A program made the translations under genes and the position numbers. A stretch of 64,000 nt of DNA from assembly GCA_040219555.1 (NCBI GenBank), contig JAVJSF010000009.1:434001-498000 (forward strand). The letters are read 5' to 3'. Positions within the stretch are counted from its first letter, which is position 1; each line of letters begins with the position of its first letter. Shown here piece by piece: positions 46,842 through 56,024 of this stretch. Source of the DNA: JAVJSF01 sp040219555 (GTDB taxonomy: Bacteria > Actinomycetota > Thermoleophilia > Miltoncostaeales > Miltoncostaeaceae). The notes beneath the pieces are model-generated. The model was given only the letters and a program-made list of their open reading frames with translations, was not told the origin of the DNA and did not search any database.

Positions 46842-49383
46842 GGTAGCGCTCGGCCATCGCCCGGTGCGACATGCGCTCGTCCACCGCCCGGCGCGCCGCC
46901 TGCCGCATCTGCTCGCGCACGCCGGCCGGCGTGCGCCACATGCTCTGCAGGCCCAGCGCCAGCGCGGCCGGATCACCCGGCGCGACCAGGTAGCCCTCGG
47001 CGCCGGTGTGGACCAACTCGGGAAGGCCCCCGACCGCGGTCGCCACCGGCAGCACCCCGGTCGCCATCGCCTCCATCACCGCCAGCGGGATGCCCTCCGT
47101 GCGCGAGGGCAGTACATAGACGTCCAGCGCCGCCAGCGCGCCGCCCACGTCCGGCGCGAAACCGCGCACCGCGATGGGCAGGCCGCTCGCGTCCACCGCG
47201 TCCCGCACCTCCTCGTCGGCGGGCCCCTCTCCCTGGATCACCACCTGGACCGGGAGGTCCGGGCCCAGGAGGCGCAGCGCCTCGACGAGGTTCGGCAGGC
47301 ACTTCTCCTGCGAGATACGGCCCAGGTAGCCCCAGGTCTCGCGCTCCGGATCCAGTCCCATCGCGATGCGCGCCGCCCGCCGCCGCGCCGGGGACACCGG
47401 GTGGAACCGGCCGGTGTCGATGCCGATGTAGGCCAGTGCGACCCGGTCGGCCGGCCGCCCCTGGGCCTGCACGAGTCCTGCGTACAGACCCTCGTAGGCG
47501 CAGATCGTGAGGTCGATGTGGGCCGCGGCCTCGGTGTTGGCGGCCAGATGGCCGACATCGTTGAACAACTGGTCCACCACCTGCAGGCCCGGGAAGGCCG
47601 CGCGCAGCGGCCCGAGGTGCTCGTAGACCAGCGCGGCACCGCAGATGAACAGGCGGTCGATGCGCTCGTCGCGGATCATCTCGGCGATCGCCCGGATGGG
47701 CGGCACGTCCGGCCTGTCCTCGTGCACCCGCAGAAGGCGGCGAAGGTGCGGGGTGAAGGCGGCGCTGTTGTCCACCGGCGCCCGGGAGCCGGGGATCGTG
47801 AGCGCCGCGCCCACCCACTGCCCGTCGACCTCGAGGATGCGGATGAGATCCAGCAGGAAGCGGTCGCCCCCGCCCACCGAGAACCAGGGCGCCACGATCA
47901 GCGTCCGCGGCGGCCCGCCCAGCCGCCGCTTCCGCCGCCAGTCGGCCACGCGCCGGCGCAGGGCACGGCGCTGTGCCACGGGCGGGCTCGGGTCCGCGGC
48001 GTCGGCGGCCTCGAGAGCGGGCGAGGCGTCGAACACCCCGGGGACCCGCTCGATGCCGCCCAGCAACTCGCGGTCGGGCACCGTGGTCGTGCTGACGGCG
48101 ATATCGCCGCCCGGCCCCCGCCACAGCCCCGGGTGGCCGGGCTCCTGGTCGCGGGCGATCCATCCGAGCGCCTCCAGCCCGGCGACGGCCCCCTCGAAGG
48201 GATCGACCGTCAGCGTCGCCCGGCCCCCGGACCGCCGCGCCGCCAGCAGGGGCACGCGGTCCTCGGCCGGCGCGCCGTGCACCAGTCCCCGGTCTCCTGT
48301 GCCCACGGCGTCGTCGTCCAGGGTCAACGGGTGGGAAGTGAATCCCCGCTCGGTCGCCCTCAGGATCAGCCGGTCCGGGGGAGGGGCCGGGGGCACCTCG
48401 GACGTGGCGGCTCCGATGGCCAGGCCCCATCCGAGGATCCGCGACACGTGGCATCCCGGGGGGGCCTCGTCTCCGTGGCCGACGAAGTCGTGCGCCCGGC
48501 GCGGGTCGTGGAACACCACGATCTCGGCGCCGCCGGGGAGGCCCTCCGGATCGATGTGGCCCGCGGGGACCTCTCCCGGGGCCCCGCCCGGGGCGTACTC
48601 GGCGCACCGCTCCCTGGTGCCGAACACCGGCACCGTCCCGCGCCCGGGCTCCGTCCGCACCAGGGCCAGGTCGGCCTCGACGAACTCGCCGGCCGCCGGG
48701 CTGTCGCCGGGCGCCAGCAGGCGCCGGTGGCCATCGGGCGTGGCCACGCGCCGCAGAGGAGCCCACCCCAGGTCGAGGTGGGGCCACGGCTCGGCGTCGG
48801 CCAGCACCGGGTCCAGGCCGGCGGGCACCGGCTCCACCCGGGCGCCCAGGCGCGGCGCCGCATTCGTGTGTGCCGGGCGTCGCGGCGCCAGGGAGTGCGC
48901 CCGCCACTCGAGCCCGGTGCGGGCCGCGGTCAGCCACTCGACCAGGGCGACGATGGGGTCGTCGGCCGCGACGATGGCGGGGAGGGCCAGGCGCAGCGCG
49001 CTCGCGCGTATCGCCAGCGCGGCCGGCCACAGCGCCACGCCGGGCAGCCCGCGGTCGGGCAGGGCGGGGGTCATGGCCGCGCGCGGGCCCTCGCAGGGTG
49101 CGATCGCCAGCGCGGTGAGCGCCGGCGTGGTGGCCAGGCGACGCGCCAGCACGCCCTGCAGCGCGGGCTGGGCGAGGGCGTCCCGGTCGTGGGCGCGGCC
49201 CACAACGAGCGGGGTGCCCCCGTGGGCGCCGGCGGCGGCGCACGCCAGTGCACCGGCCCGCCCGCCGCGCTCCAGGGCGATCACCGGCAGCGCATCGGTC
49301 CCGGGCCACGCCGCGATGTCGTCTCCTGCGATGCCGCCCCCCATCCCGCCCCCCGGTGTCGTCCCGCGATCGCCTGACATCAT
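46822..49383 (-). CDS. Large glycosyltransferase family 4 with an uncharacterised N-terminal half
   Basis: 853 residues. The last 360 or so form a GT-B enzyme: TLIVAPWFSVGGGDRFLLDLI, VDQLFNDVGHLAANTE, LTICAYEGLYAGL, YIGIDTGRF, GYLGRISQEKCLPNLVEAL and LPSRTEGIPLAVMEAMATGVLPV (E-x7-E). The first 480 residues are not recognised. They contain GT-like strands (GGTPLVVGRAHDRD, VALWPAALAIRA, EIVVFHDPRRAHD) and may be a degenerate second GT or binding module. ATG 49383 abuts the plus-strand GTG 49384; a second ATG codon follows directly. Confidence 0.78.
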   Translation of the reverse strand: MMSGDRGTTPGGGMGGGIAGDDIAAWPGTDALPVIALERGGRAGALACAAAGAHGGTPLVVGRAHDRDALAQPALQGVLARRLATTPALTALAIAPCEGPRAAMTPALPDRGLPGVALWPAALAIRASALRLALPAIVAADDPIVALVEWLTAARTGLEWRAHSLAPRRPAHTNAAPRLGARVEPVPAGLDPVLADAEPWPHLDLGWAPLRRVATPDGHRRLLAPGDSPAAGEFVEADLALVRTEPGRGTVPVFGTRERCAEYAPGGAPGEVPAGHIDPEGLPGGAEIVVFHDPRRAHDFVGHGDEAPPGCHVSRILGWGLAIGAATSEVPPAPPPDRLILRATERGFTSHPLTLDDDAVGTGDRGLVHGAPAEDRVPLLAARRSGGRATLTVDPFEGAVAGLEALGWIARDQEPGHPGLWRGPGGDIAVSTTTVPDRELLGGIERVPGVFDASPALEAADAADPSPPVAQRRALRRRVADWRRKRRLGGPPRTLIVAPWFSVGGGDRFLLDLIRILEVDGQWVGAALTIPGSRAPVDNSAAFTPHLRRLLRVHEDRPDVPPIRAIAEMIRDERIDRLFICGAALVYEHLGPLRAAFPGLQVVDQLFNDVGHLAANTEAAAHIDLTICAYEGLYAGLVQAQGRPADRVALAYIGIDTGRFHPVSPARRRAARIAMGLDPERETWGYLGRISQEKCLPNLVEALRLLGPDLPVQVVIQGEGPADEEVRDAVDASGLPIAVRGFAPDVGGALAALDVYVLPSRTEGIPLAVMEAMATGVLPVATAVGGLPELVHTGAEGYLVAPGDPAALALGLQSMWRTPAGVREQMRQAARRAVDERMSHRAMAERYLSLLAR

Positions 49384-50523
49384 GTGCCCGTGACGGTCGG
49401 CACCACGCCCGCCCCCGCGGGCTCCAACCTACGGATCGTGCACATGATCCCCCACTGCGACGTCGGGGGCGCGGATCAGGTGATCGTCGACCTGTTCGCG
49501 GGTTCCCCGCCGGGGGTGTCCCAGTACGCGGTGATCACCGAGGTCTTCCCCAGCCGGTGGCTCTCCCGCCTGCTCCCGTCGGCCGCGGGGGCCTGGCGCC
49601 TGTCAGAGCTGGCTCCGCCCGCACACCACCCGGCGATGGCGCTGGAGTTGGTGAGGGAGATCCGCCCGCATGTGGTCCACATCATGAACTCGCGCCTCGG
49701 CTTCGACCTGGCGCCGGCCTTCCGCCGGCTGGAGCAGCCGCCCGCGGTGGTGGCCCACATGCACGGCGAGGGCACGGGCGGCTTCGGCTACCCGGCACTG
49801 GTGGCGCGTCGTCACCTGGACGCGGTGGACATGTTCGTCACGAGCTCACGGGCACTGGGAGACCGCCTGTCCGAGCATGGGGTGCCCGAGGCCAAGCGGC
49901 GGGTCATCCACGCCGGCATCGACGAGGCGCGCTTCACGCCCGATCCCGCGCGAGCGCCGGCCGGAGCGGCCGGCCCGTGGCGGATCTTCTTCCCGGGCCG
50001 CCTGGCCATCGAGAAGGACCCGGCCCTGTTCGTCGCCACCATCGCCGAGCTGCGCCGGCGGGGTCTCGACGTGCGGGGCCGGATGCTGGGCGGTCTGGTG
50101 GAGCGCGAGGTGCGCGACCTGGTACGCGCCGAGGGCCTCGAAGAGGCCGTCTCCATCGCCGGTCCGGTCCCCGACACGCTGCCCGAGTACCGTGCGGCCG
50201 ACCTCGCGCTGCTGACCAGCGTGTCCGAGGGTATCCCCCTGGGGGTGCTCGAGGCGCTGGCATGCCGGGTGCCGGTGGTGGCCACCGACGTGGGGAGCGT
50301 GCACGAGGTGGTCGATGCCGGCGTGGGCGCGCTGGTGGCCCGGCGCGATCCCGTGGCGCTCGCCGACGCCGTCGCGCCCCTGCTGCTGGATGCGGATGCG
50401 CGGCGCCGGGCCGGCGAGGAGGGCCGCCGGCGCGTGGAGCGCGCGTTCTCGGTCACCTCCGGCGCCGCCGAGTTCGCCTCCCTGTACCGCGAGTTGTCCG
50501 ACGCAAGGGGCCTGCGGGCATGA
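49384..50523 (+). CDS. Glycosyltransferase family 4
   Basis: A 379-residue GT-B enzyme. LRIVHMIPHCDVGGADQVIVDL, PHVVHIMNSRLGFD, VVAHMHGEG and VDMFVTSSRAL lead to a donor half with RIFFPGRLAIEKDPALFVATI, VSIAGPVPDTLPEYRAA and LTSVSEGIPLGVLEALACRVPVV. It starts at GTG 49384 with no spacer to the divergent gene, so its promoter must lie inside that gene; GTG 49390 is an alternative. It is followed by two overlapping genes. Confidence 0.86.
   Translation: MPVTVGTTPAPAGSNLRIVHMIPHCDVGGADQVIVDLFAGSPPGVSQYAVITEVFPSRWLSRLLPSAAGAWRLSELAPPAHHPAMALELVREIRPHVVHIMNSRLGFDLAPAFRRLEQPPAVVAHMHGEGTGGFGYPALVARRHLDAVDMFVTSSRALGDRLSEHGVPEAKRRVIHAGIDEARFTPDPARAPAGAAGPWRIFFPGRLAIEKDPALFVATIAELRRRGLDVRGRMLGGLVEREVRDLVRAEGLEEAVSIAGPVPDTLPEYRAADLALLTSVSEGIPLGVLEALACRVPVVATDVGSVHEVVDAGVGALVARRDPVALADAVAPLLLDADARRRAGEEGRRRVERAFSVTSGAAEFASLYRELSDARGLRA
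49426..49431 (-). promoter_or_regulatory. Possible -10 box (TAGGTT) for the large GT
   Basis: TAGGTT on the minus strand lies 42 bases before ATG 49383, inside the first codons of the divergent GT gene. Only the TANNNT match supports it. Confidence 0.3.
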
Positions 50524-51344
50524 GCGCCGGCCGGGCACTGTTGCTCACCGAGCGGGTGGAGCCGTCGGCGCGCCTGCTGTTCGCCCTGCGCTGGGCGGCC
50601 GGCCTGGGTCACCCGGGGCCGCCCCTGCTGGTGTCGCTGGACGACAGCGGCCACGAGCGGCCGGACCTGCTGGCCGCGGCGGGGATCCACCACCGCCACC
50701 TCGACCGGTCCGGTGCCGGCACCGCCGAGGGCGCCCTGCGGGGGCTGTGCCGCGCATTCGCGGTGAGCGACCTCTTGCTGTGGGACTCGCCCCGGGCGCT
50801 CGCGCTCATCCCCGCCCTGCGCGACCTCCCGGGGCGTCCGAGGGTCTGTGCGCACCTCGCGCCCATCGATGCCGTGCCCTGGGACGAGGCCGTCCACGTG
50901 GCGGTGCGCGGGCGCAACGCGATCGACCGCCACCTGGTCGAGGACGATGCCACCGCCGCCGTGCTGGCGGACTTCGCCCTGGGTCCCCAGATCGAGACGG
51001 TGGCGTTCGGCCCGGTCGCGCCCCGCCCGCCCGACTCCGATGCCCCCTGGGCGGTGGTCGAAGGCGCGACATGGCGGCGCGGCCCCGGCGCGGGACTCCT
51101 GCTCGAGGCTCTCGCGGCGGCCGGCGTGCCGGCGTCGGCCCTGCGCATCGAGGCGTTGATCGAGGCGCTGCTGGGCGGCCGGGCGCCGGCACGGGTTGCC
51201 TTCCCCGACCCGGATCTGCCCAGCGCGGCCGTCGTACTGGCCCTGGTCGAGGCCGGATCGCGGGTGCACGTGGCCGGAGGCGCCGTGGAGGAGCGCCTCG
51301 TGGCCGCCCGGTTGTGCCGGACGCTGGACGAGGTGGGCGCGTGA
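50520..51344 (+). CDS. Protein of unknown function in the GT operon
   Basis: 274 residues; I do not recognise it. It has an alternating alpha/beta pattern like the N-terminal half of a GT-B enzyme (RALLLTERVEPSARLLFALRWAA, PPLLVSLDDSG, LLLWDSPRALALIPAL, RVCAHLAPIDAVPWDEAVHVAVRGRNAIDRHLVED). There is no donor-binding E-x7-E motif. It could be a GT relic or a partner of the GT on either side. ATGA and GTGA overlaps tie it to both neighbours, so its expression is coupled. Confidence 0.65.
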   Translation: MSAGRALLLTERVEPSARLLFALRWAAGLGHPGPPLLVSLDDSGHERPDLLAAAGIHHRHLDRSGAGTAEGALRGLCRAFAVSDLLLWDSPRALALIPALRDLPGRPRVCAHLAPIDAVPWDEAVHVAVRGRNAIDRHLVEDDATAAVLADFALGPQIETVAFGPVAPRPPDSDAPWAVVEGATWRRGPGAGLLLEALAAAGVPASALRIEALIEALLGGRAPARVAFPDPDLPSAAVVLALVEAGSRVHVAGGAVEERLVAARLCRTLDEVGA

Positions 51345-53407
51345 CCGGGGTCACGATCGGGGTCGTCGTGACGACGTTCCGCACCGGGGCGCTGACCGAG
51401 GAGACGGTGGGCTCCCTGCTGGACCAGACGCGGCCGCCCGAGCGGGTGGTGGTGGTGGACGACGCGTCCCCCGACCGGGAGACCCGGGAGATGCTCGATC
51501 GCGTCGCCGCCCTCCCCACGGTGACCGTCCTGCGTCAACCGGTGAACCGCGGGGTGAGCGCGGCACGCAACCGGGGCATCGACGCGCTCGACACCGATCT
51601 GATCACCCTCATCGACGGCGACGACCTGTTCGAGGCGAACGCCATCGCCGAGTTCGCCCGGGCGCTCGACCGGGCGCCGGGCGCGGCCTTCGCCTACCCG
51701 TCGGTGGCCGCGTTCGGCAACCGCGCCGACCTCTTCGAGGCGCCCGAGTACAACCTGTACGCCCTCCACATGGTGAACCTCTGCCCGATCGCCTCCACGG
51801 TGCGCCGCGAGGTCTTCGCCGCGGGGCTGCGCTTCGCGGACGGGGTCAACCCGGAGGACTGGGACTTCTGGCTCCGCCTGGGCGAGGCGGGCTTCACCGG
51901 GGTCCCGGCGCCGGGGGCGGTACTCCACTGGCGCCGCTGGGGCTTCACCCGCCTCACCGCCGCCACCGACCGGGTGGGCGGGCTGGAGGGCGGCGTCCGC
52001 GCCGCACGGCCATCGCTCTTCGCGCCGGCCCGGCTGGATGCCCTGAAGCGCGAGTGGGCGCCGGCGATCAGCATCATCGCCGGAGACGGCGAGGCGCTGG
52101 ACCTGGACGGTCAGGTGACGTGCGATGCCGAGATCGTGCCTCTCGACCACCCCGAGCGGGCGAGCGGGCAGCACGTCCTGCTGGCGCCCTCGGCGGCTCG
52201 CCTGCTGGCCGACGAGACCCTGGTCGACACGCTGGCCACGACGCTCGACGCCCGGCCGGGGCTCGATGTGCTCGCGCTGGTGGGTGCGCGTGGGCTGCGC
52301 CGCCCGCTGCCCCTGGGCACGCCGCTGACCGACGGACTGCTGTCCGGCGTCGGCGTGGATCCGCGCACGGTGGCGGCGGTGGCCCTGCGCCGCGACGGCG
52401 AGTTGGGCCTCGAGCTGGCCGGGACGCGGCCCGGCTGGGCGGCCCTGGTGGATGCCGTCATCCGTCACGGCGCCCGGCATCCGGACGCCGGCGCCGCTCT
52501 CGCTGCCCCCCCGGCGTTCGACGCCGTCGCCGACCCCGACTTCCAGGTCCCGGTACCGCCGGCCCCACCCGTCCACTGGACCGCCGGGCTGCTGGCGAGC
52601 CTGCCGGCGCGCACCGCCGCCGCCGCGGTGGCCGAGCCGGTGCCGATGCCGCCGTCCCAGCTGGTGCGCGCGCGCGTGGTGCGCGACCGCCTGGGTGGCC
52701 AGACCCTGTACGACGCCGAGGAGCTGCCCCCCGACGGGCTCACCCTCGGGTCGGTGGAGTGGGAGTTGCTGCGCGAATCGGTCATCGGCGCGCGGCCGCT
52801 GCTGCGCACGATCGACCGCGAGGGGCGGCGGGGCCTGGCGGTCGCGCGGCCGACGGACGGCGTGGCCGAGTCCGTCGTCGGGCACATCGAGTCCCGCCCC
52901 GCACCGGGGACGAGCATCATGCGCGACGCCCGCGGCCGGGTGCTCGGGTGGGCCCACCGGGTCGTGCCGGCGCGACCGCTGGGGCTGGTGCTCTCCACCC
53001 GCCGTGCGCTGTGGCGTGCCATCGACGAGACCACGGGCCGTCACTGCTACGGCTGGCGCGACGTCGTGGAGGAGGGCTCCGGGCTGCAGGTGGTGGGCCC
53101 GTGCGTGCAGATGGAGACGGCCCCGGAGGATCCCCGCGGATGGGTGGCGCTCTACCCGCTCCCCTCGGCGGACGGACGGCCGCCGCGCGCCATGGTGGCC
53201 GATCCGGAGCCGGGCCCCGACGGCACACCCGCGCCCGGACCGCAGGGCTACCTGCGTCCCCTGGGCGACGCCGGGGCCGGTGCCGTGGTGATGCTGCGCC
53301 GGGCCGAGGTCAACGGCGACCTGCTGCTGACCATCCACCCGGGCGAGGGTGACGAGGTGGGATTCCGGACCGTCGCGGAACTGGGGCGCGAGCCGGCGCC
53401 CATCTGA
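51341..53407 (+). CDS. Glycosyltransferase family 2 with a long C-terminal extension
   Basis: 688 residues. Residues 1-230 form a GT-A domain: TIGVVVTTFRTGALTEETVGSL, RVVVVDDASPDRETRE, RGVSAARNRGIDALDTDLITLIDGDDLF (DGDD metal site), NPEDWDFWLRLGEAGF and LHWRRWG. The remaining 450 residues are unassigned: an alpha/beta region to about 420, then a beta-rich tail (VGHIESRPAPG, GLVLSTRRALWRAI, VVMLRRAEVNGDLLLT). The tail could be a second GT-like or glycan-recognition domain. GTG overlaps the previous stop (GTGA). Confidence 0.8.
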   Translation: MTGVTIGVVVTTFRTGALTEETVGSLLDQTRPPERVVVVDDASPDRETREMLDRVAALPTVTVLRQPVNRGVSAARNRGIDALDTDLITLIDGDDLFEANAIAEFARALDRAPGAAFAYPSVAAFGNRADLFEAPEYNLYALHMVNLCPIASTVRREVFAAGLRFADGVNPEDWDFWLRLGEAGFTGVPAPGAVLHWRRWGFTRLTAATDRVGGLEGGVRAARPSLFAPARLDALKREWAPAISIIAGDGEALDLDGQVTCDAEIVPLDHPERASGQHVLLAPSAARLLADETLVDTLATTLDARPGLDVLALVGARGLRRPLPLGTPLTDGLLSGVGVDPRTVAAVALRRDGELGLELAGTRPGWAALVDAVIRHGARHPDAGAALAAPPAFDAVADPDFQVPVPPAPPVHWTAGLLASLPARTAAAAVAEPVPMPPSQLVRARVVRDRLGGQTLYDAEELPPDGLTLGSVEWELLRESVIGARPLLRTIDREGRRGLAVARPTDGVAESVVGHIESRPAPGTSIMRDARGRVLGWAHRVVPARPLGLVLSTRRALWRAIDETTGRHCYGWRDVVEEGSGLQVVGPCVQMETAPEDPRGWVALYPLPSADGRPPRAMVADPEPGPDGTPAPGPQGYLRPLGDAGAGAVVMLRRAEVNGDLLLTIHPGEGDEVGFRTVAELGREPAPI

Positions 53408-53448
53408 CCGGCCGGCCGCGACGGGTGAGCCGCCCAGCCGTCTCCGGA

Positions 53449-54705
53449 TCACCCCTCGCCGGCCAGCAGGCGTTCGTAGTTGGCGGTCTGGAGCCGGTGG
53501 TGGTCGCGCGCCTCCTCCACCTGGCGCAGCCAGTCGGCCGCCTCGGCGTTGGCGCGACCGATCTCGGTGAGAAGGGCCCCGAGGGCCTCGGCCGCCGGAT
53601 CCGGGACGCCGGGCACCGCGTCGGCGCCCGTGGCACCGAGCAGGGCGTCGAGCGAGGCTCCAGGAGTCGCCTCGCTCAACACCGTACGTGCCAGCGCGCG
53701 CCGGGCGGCGGGGGTCTGGCGATGCAGCGCGCGCCACAGGAGCGCCGGCTCCGGTGTGCGCTCGCCGGCCATGAAGTTGTCGAGGGCCGATCGCCGCCAG
53801 TTGCCCGCGTCGACCACCCGCACCGGGGCACCGGCCCCCTCGGTGTCGGTGCACACGGCCCGGCAACCCTCGGCCAGCGCCTCCAGGACCACCAGGCCGC
53901 ACCCCACCAGCACCGATGCCCGGCGCATCCACGGACGCACCGCCGGGTCCTCGATCACCCGGCCCGGTGGGTCGCAACGCGCCGCCAGGGCCCGGTGGGC
54001 GGCGGCGTCGGGACCGGTTCCCACCACCACCAGGGGTGCACCGCGCGCGGAGGCCAGGGTCGCCGCCGCCCGGGTGAGCGGACGCTGCCCCTCGGCCAGG
54101 CGGGTGGCGCAGAGCACGATGTCGCGGACCACCGGCGGCGCGGGCGCTCCGGCCAGGTCCGGGTCGGCGCTCACCGAGTGGCCCAGGGCGAGGATCCGCT
54201 CGGGGGCGATCCCCAGCATGCCGGCGCTCGCCGGGATCATCGCGCGCGAGGGGACCACCACGCGCGCGTCCGGGCGGGCGGCGAGCGTCGCGGCCGCGAT
54301 GGCCACTCGCGCGTCTCCCAGCCACCGGCGGATGACCTCGGCGGGCCCGTGGGCTCCCACGGAAATGCGCCGTGCCGCCAGCAGGGACCCCATCGCCGGC
54401 ACCGTCTCGGGAGCCAGCACCCAGATGGTGTGCTCGGCGCGCGCCACGGCCTCGGCCGCGGCGCGGTGGGTGGCCCGGTCCCACGCGTCCGGGGTGATGA
54501 GGTCGCACCCCGCCGCCTCGAAGCGCGTGCGCGCCGGTCCATCGGCGGCGATCACCAGGCAGGGGTGTCCTCGGCGGACGGCCTCGCCCAGCAGGGTGGC
54601 GTAGCGGGACGCGACGCCACCCTGCTGGAGGCCGTTCAGTACCGCGACGATCGAGGGCGCGTGCCCATCCGCCGTCCAGCGGGCGGGGAGCGGGGCGGCG
54701 CTCAC
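53449..54705 (-). CDS. GT-B-like glycosyltransferase (tandem pair, downstream copy)
   Basis: 418 residues. A GT4-like fold: IVAVLNGLQQGGVASRYATLLGEAVRRGH, CLVIAADGPA, VVVPSRAMIPASAGML, VLCATRLAEGQRPLTRAAA, RVIEDPAVRPWMRRASVLVGCGLVVLEALAEGCRAV. The donor site lacks the clear E-x7-E (only one Glu in VVLEALAEG), so specificity is unclear. The C-terminal tail ends in a coiled coil with EARDHHRLQ. It is homologous in plan to its upstream neighbour, and its GTG overlaps that gene's stop (GTGA). Confidence 0.72.
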   Translation of the reverse strand: MSAAPLPARWTADGHAPSIVAVLNGLQQGGVASRYATLLGEAVRRGHPCLVIAADGPARTRFEAAGCDLITPDAWDRATHRAAAEAVARAEHTIWVLAPETVPAMGSLLAARRISVGAHGPAEVIRRWLGDARVAIAAATLAARPDARVVVPSRAMIPASAGMLGIAPERILALGHSVSADPDLAGAPAPPVVRDIVLCATRLAEGQRPLTRAAATLASARGAPLVVVGTGPDAAAHRALAARCDPPGRVIEDPAVRPWMRRASVLVGCGLVVLEALAEGCRAVCTDTEGAGAPVRVVDAGNWRRSALDNFMAGERTPEPALLWRALHRQTPAARRALARTVLSEATPGASLDALLGATGADAVPGVPDPAAEALGALLTEIGRANAEAADWLRQVEEARDHHRLQTANYERLLAGEG

Positions 54706-55973
54706 GCGCGCGCCGCCGTCCGCTCGGCCCAGAGGGCGGCGAGCCGCCCGGCCTGCTCCCGGTGCCAGTCCCGCGCCGCGGTCACCTCCTCGATGTACGG
54801 CGGCACATCGCGGCGCTCGCGCTCGCCCGACATCACCCCGGCCAGGAGGGCGCGCGTCAGACGCGGGAGGGGGCGCGCCGCCGCCGGCCGTGCGGCGGCC
54901 AGCACGGCGTCCAGCGCGGCCCCGGGTGCCGCGTCGCGGCGCACCAGCGCGGCCAGCGCGGCCCGGTCGGCGGCCGTCACGGCACCCAGCCGGCGCCAGA
55001 CCTCTTCCCCGGTGAGCGGCTGCTCCCCGAGGCCGGCGAAGTTCTGGCGGTGCAGCATGGCCCAGGTCGCGGGTGTCGCCGGCGCCCACGGATGCCCGTC
55101 ACCGACCAGCGACACGCCCACCGCGCAGGCCCCGGCCGCCAGCGCCTCCAGCGCCACCAGGCCGGTCCCCACCACGACCTCCGCCCCGGCGATCCATGGC
55201 GCGAGGTCCGGGTCCTCGACGACCCGGAACTGCAGTCCGGCCCGCCCGCCCAGGTACGCGCGGACCCACTCGACATCCCTCCCGACCCCCACCACGGTCA
55301 GCCGGGCCCCCGCCGCCTGAGCGACCTCGGCCGCGGCCCGCACGCCGGGACGCTTCTCCTCGGCCAGCCGCTGGGCGCACAGCACCTGCGTGGTCGCCGG
55401 GGCATCCTGCCGGCGCGCCACGGCGTGCCGCGCGCCGGCGGCGGCGTGGGGCATCCACGACCACGCGTCCGGCCCGCCCCCGATCATGGCCCGCTGCGGC
55501 GCGAGGTACGGCGGACCCGGCACCATGAAGCCGACGTGTACCTCGCTGCCGGCCACGGCGCGGAGCACCTCCAGCCGCCGCGGGCCCAGCCAGTCGCCCA
55601 TCAGATCAGGGGCCCCGTGGATGCTCAGGACCGCCCGGCCCGAGCTGGCGACCAGCGGGGCCAGCGGTGCGGTGTCGGGCGTGACGGCCATCGCGGTGAT
55701 CGTCGCCGCGCGGGCGAGCGCGTCGAGCACGGGCAGGGAGCGGGCGTCCCAGTCCGGCAGGGCCGCCAGGTGCGCTCCGCCCCAGTCCACCCTGGCGGAG
55801 TCCGCGTCAGCGGCGCCCGCGACCACGACGGACCAGCCCCGGCGGACGGCCTCGCCGGCCACCGAGCCGTACAGCACCGAGACCCCGCCCAGGCCCAGTG
55901 TGTGGACGATGATGAGCAGGCGCCGATCGGGCGCTGCCGCGGTGAGGTGATCGAGGGCCGCGTCGATGGGCAT
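54702..55973 (-). CDS. GT-B-like glycosyltransferase (tandem pair, upstream copy)
   Basis: 423 residues with the same order as its neighbour: LLIIVHTLGLGGVSVLYGSVAGEAVRRGW, VLSIHGAPDLMGDW, VLCAQRLAEEKRPGVRAAAEV, RVVEDPDLAPWIAGAEVVVGTGLVALEALAAGACAV, and a tail with TAARDWHREQ. It starts at ATG 55973, 10 bases after a TACCGT -10 box shared with the divergent membrane protein gene. The pair probably arose by tandem duplication. The sugar and acceptor are unknown. Confidence 0.72.
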   Translation of the reverse strand: MPIDAALDHLTAAAPDRRLLIIVHTLGLGGVSVLYGSVAGEAVRRGWSVVVAGAADADSARVDWGGAHLAALPDWDARSLPVLDALARAATITAMAVTPDTAPLAPLVASSGRAVLSIHGAPDLMGDWLGPRRLEVLRAVAGSEVHVGFMVPGPPYLAPQRAMIGGGPDAWSWMPHAAAGARHAVARRQDAPATTQVLCAQRLAEEKRPGVRAAAEVAQAAGARLTVVGVGRDVEWVRAYLGGRAGLQFRVVEDPDLAPWIAGAEVVVGTGLVALEALAAGACAVGVSLVGDGHPWAPATPATWAMLHRQNFAGLGEQPLTGEEVWRRLGAVTAADRAALAALVRRDAAPGAALDAVLAAARPAAARPLPRLTRALLAGVMSGERERRDVPPYIEEVTAARDWHREQAGRLAALWAERTAARA

Positions 55974-55983
55974 CGTGCCCGCA

Positions 55984-55989
55984 ACGGTA
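55984..55989 (-). promoter_or_regulatory. -10 box (TACCGT) for the tandem GT pair
   Basis: TACCGT, then 10 bases, then ATG 55973 on the minus strand. Its TA is shared with a plus-strand TAGCCT box at 55988-55993. Confidence 0.5.
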
Positions 55990-55993
55990 GCCT
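55988..55993 (+). promoter_or_regulatory. -10 box (TAGCCT) toward the GT-C-like gene
   Basis: TAGCCT shares TA with the minus-strand box. It would start a transcript near 56000, with a leader of about 75 bases before ATG 56075 that holds a small coupled ORF. Confidence 0.4.
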
Positions 55994-56024
55994 GCGGACC
56001 CCGGCGTTCTGCGATGATCCGGCC

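Noticed and set aside
46756..49377. 873-codon plus-strand open frame
   Set aside because: Shadow of the large GT; the minus frame has clear GT4 motifs.
53408..53448. Hairpin GACGG/CCGTC between convergent genes at 53.4 kb as a terminator
   Set aside because: Only a 5-bp stem with a 13-base loop and no T-run; too weak to call.
50609..54508. 1299-codon minus-strand open frame across several GT genes
   Set aside because: Crosses both strands' real genes; composition is Arg/Gly-rich and matches no fold.
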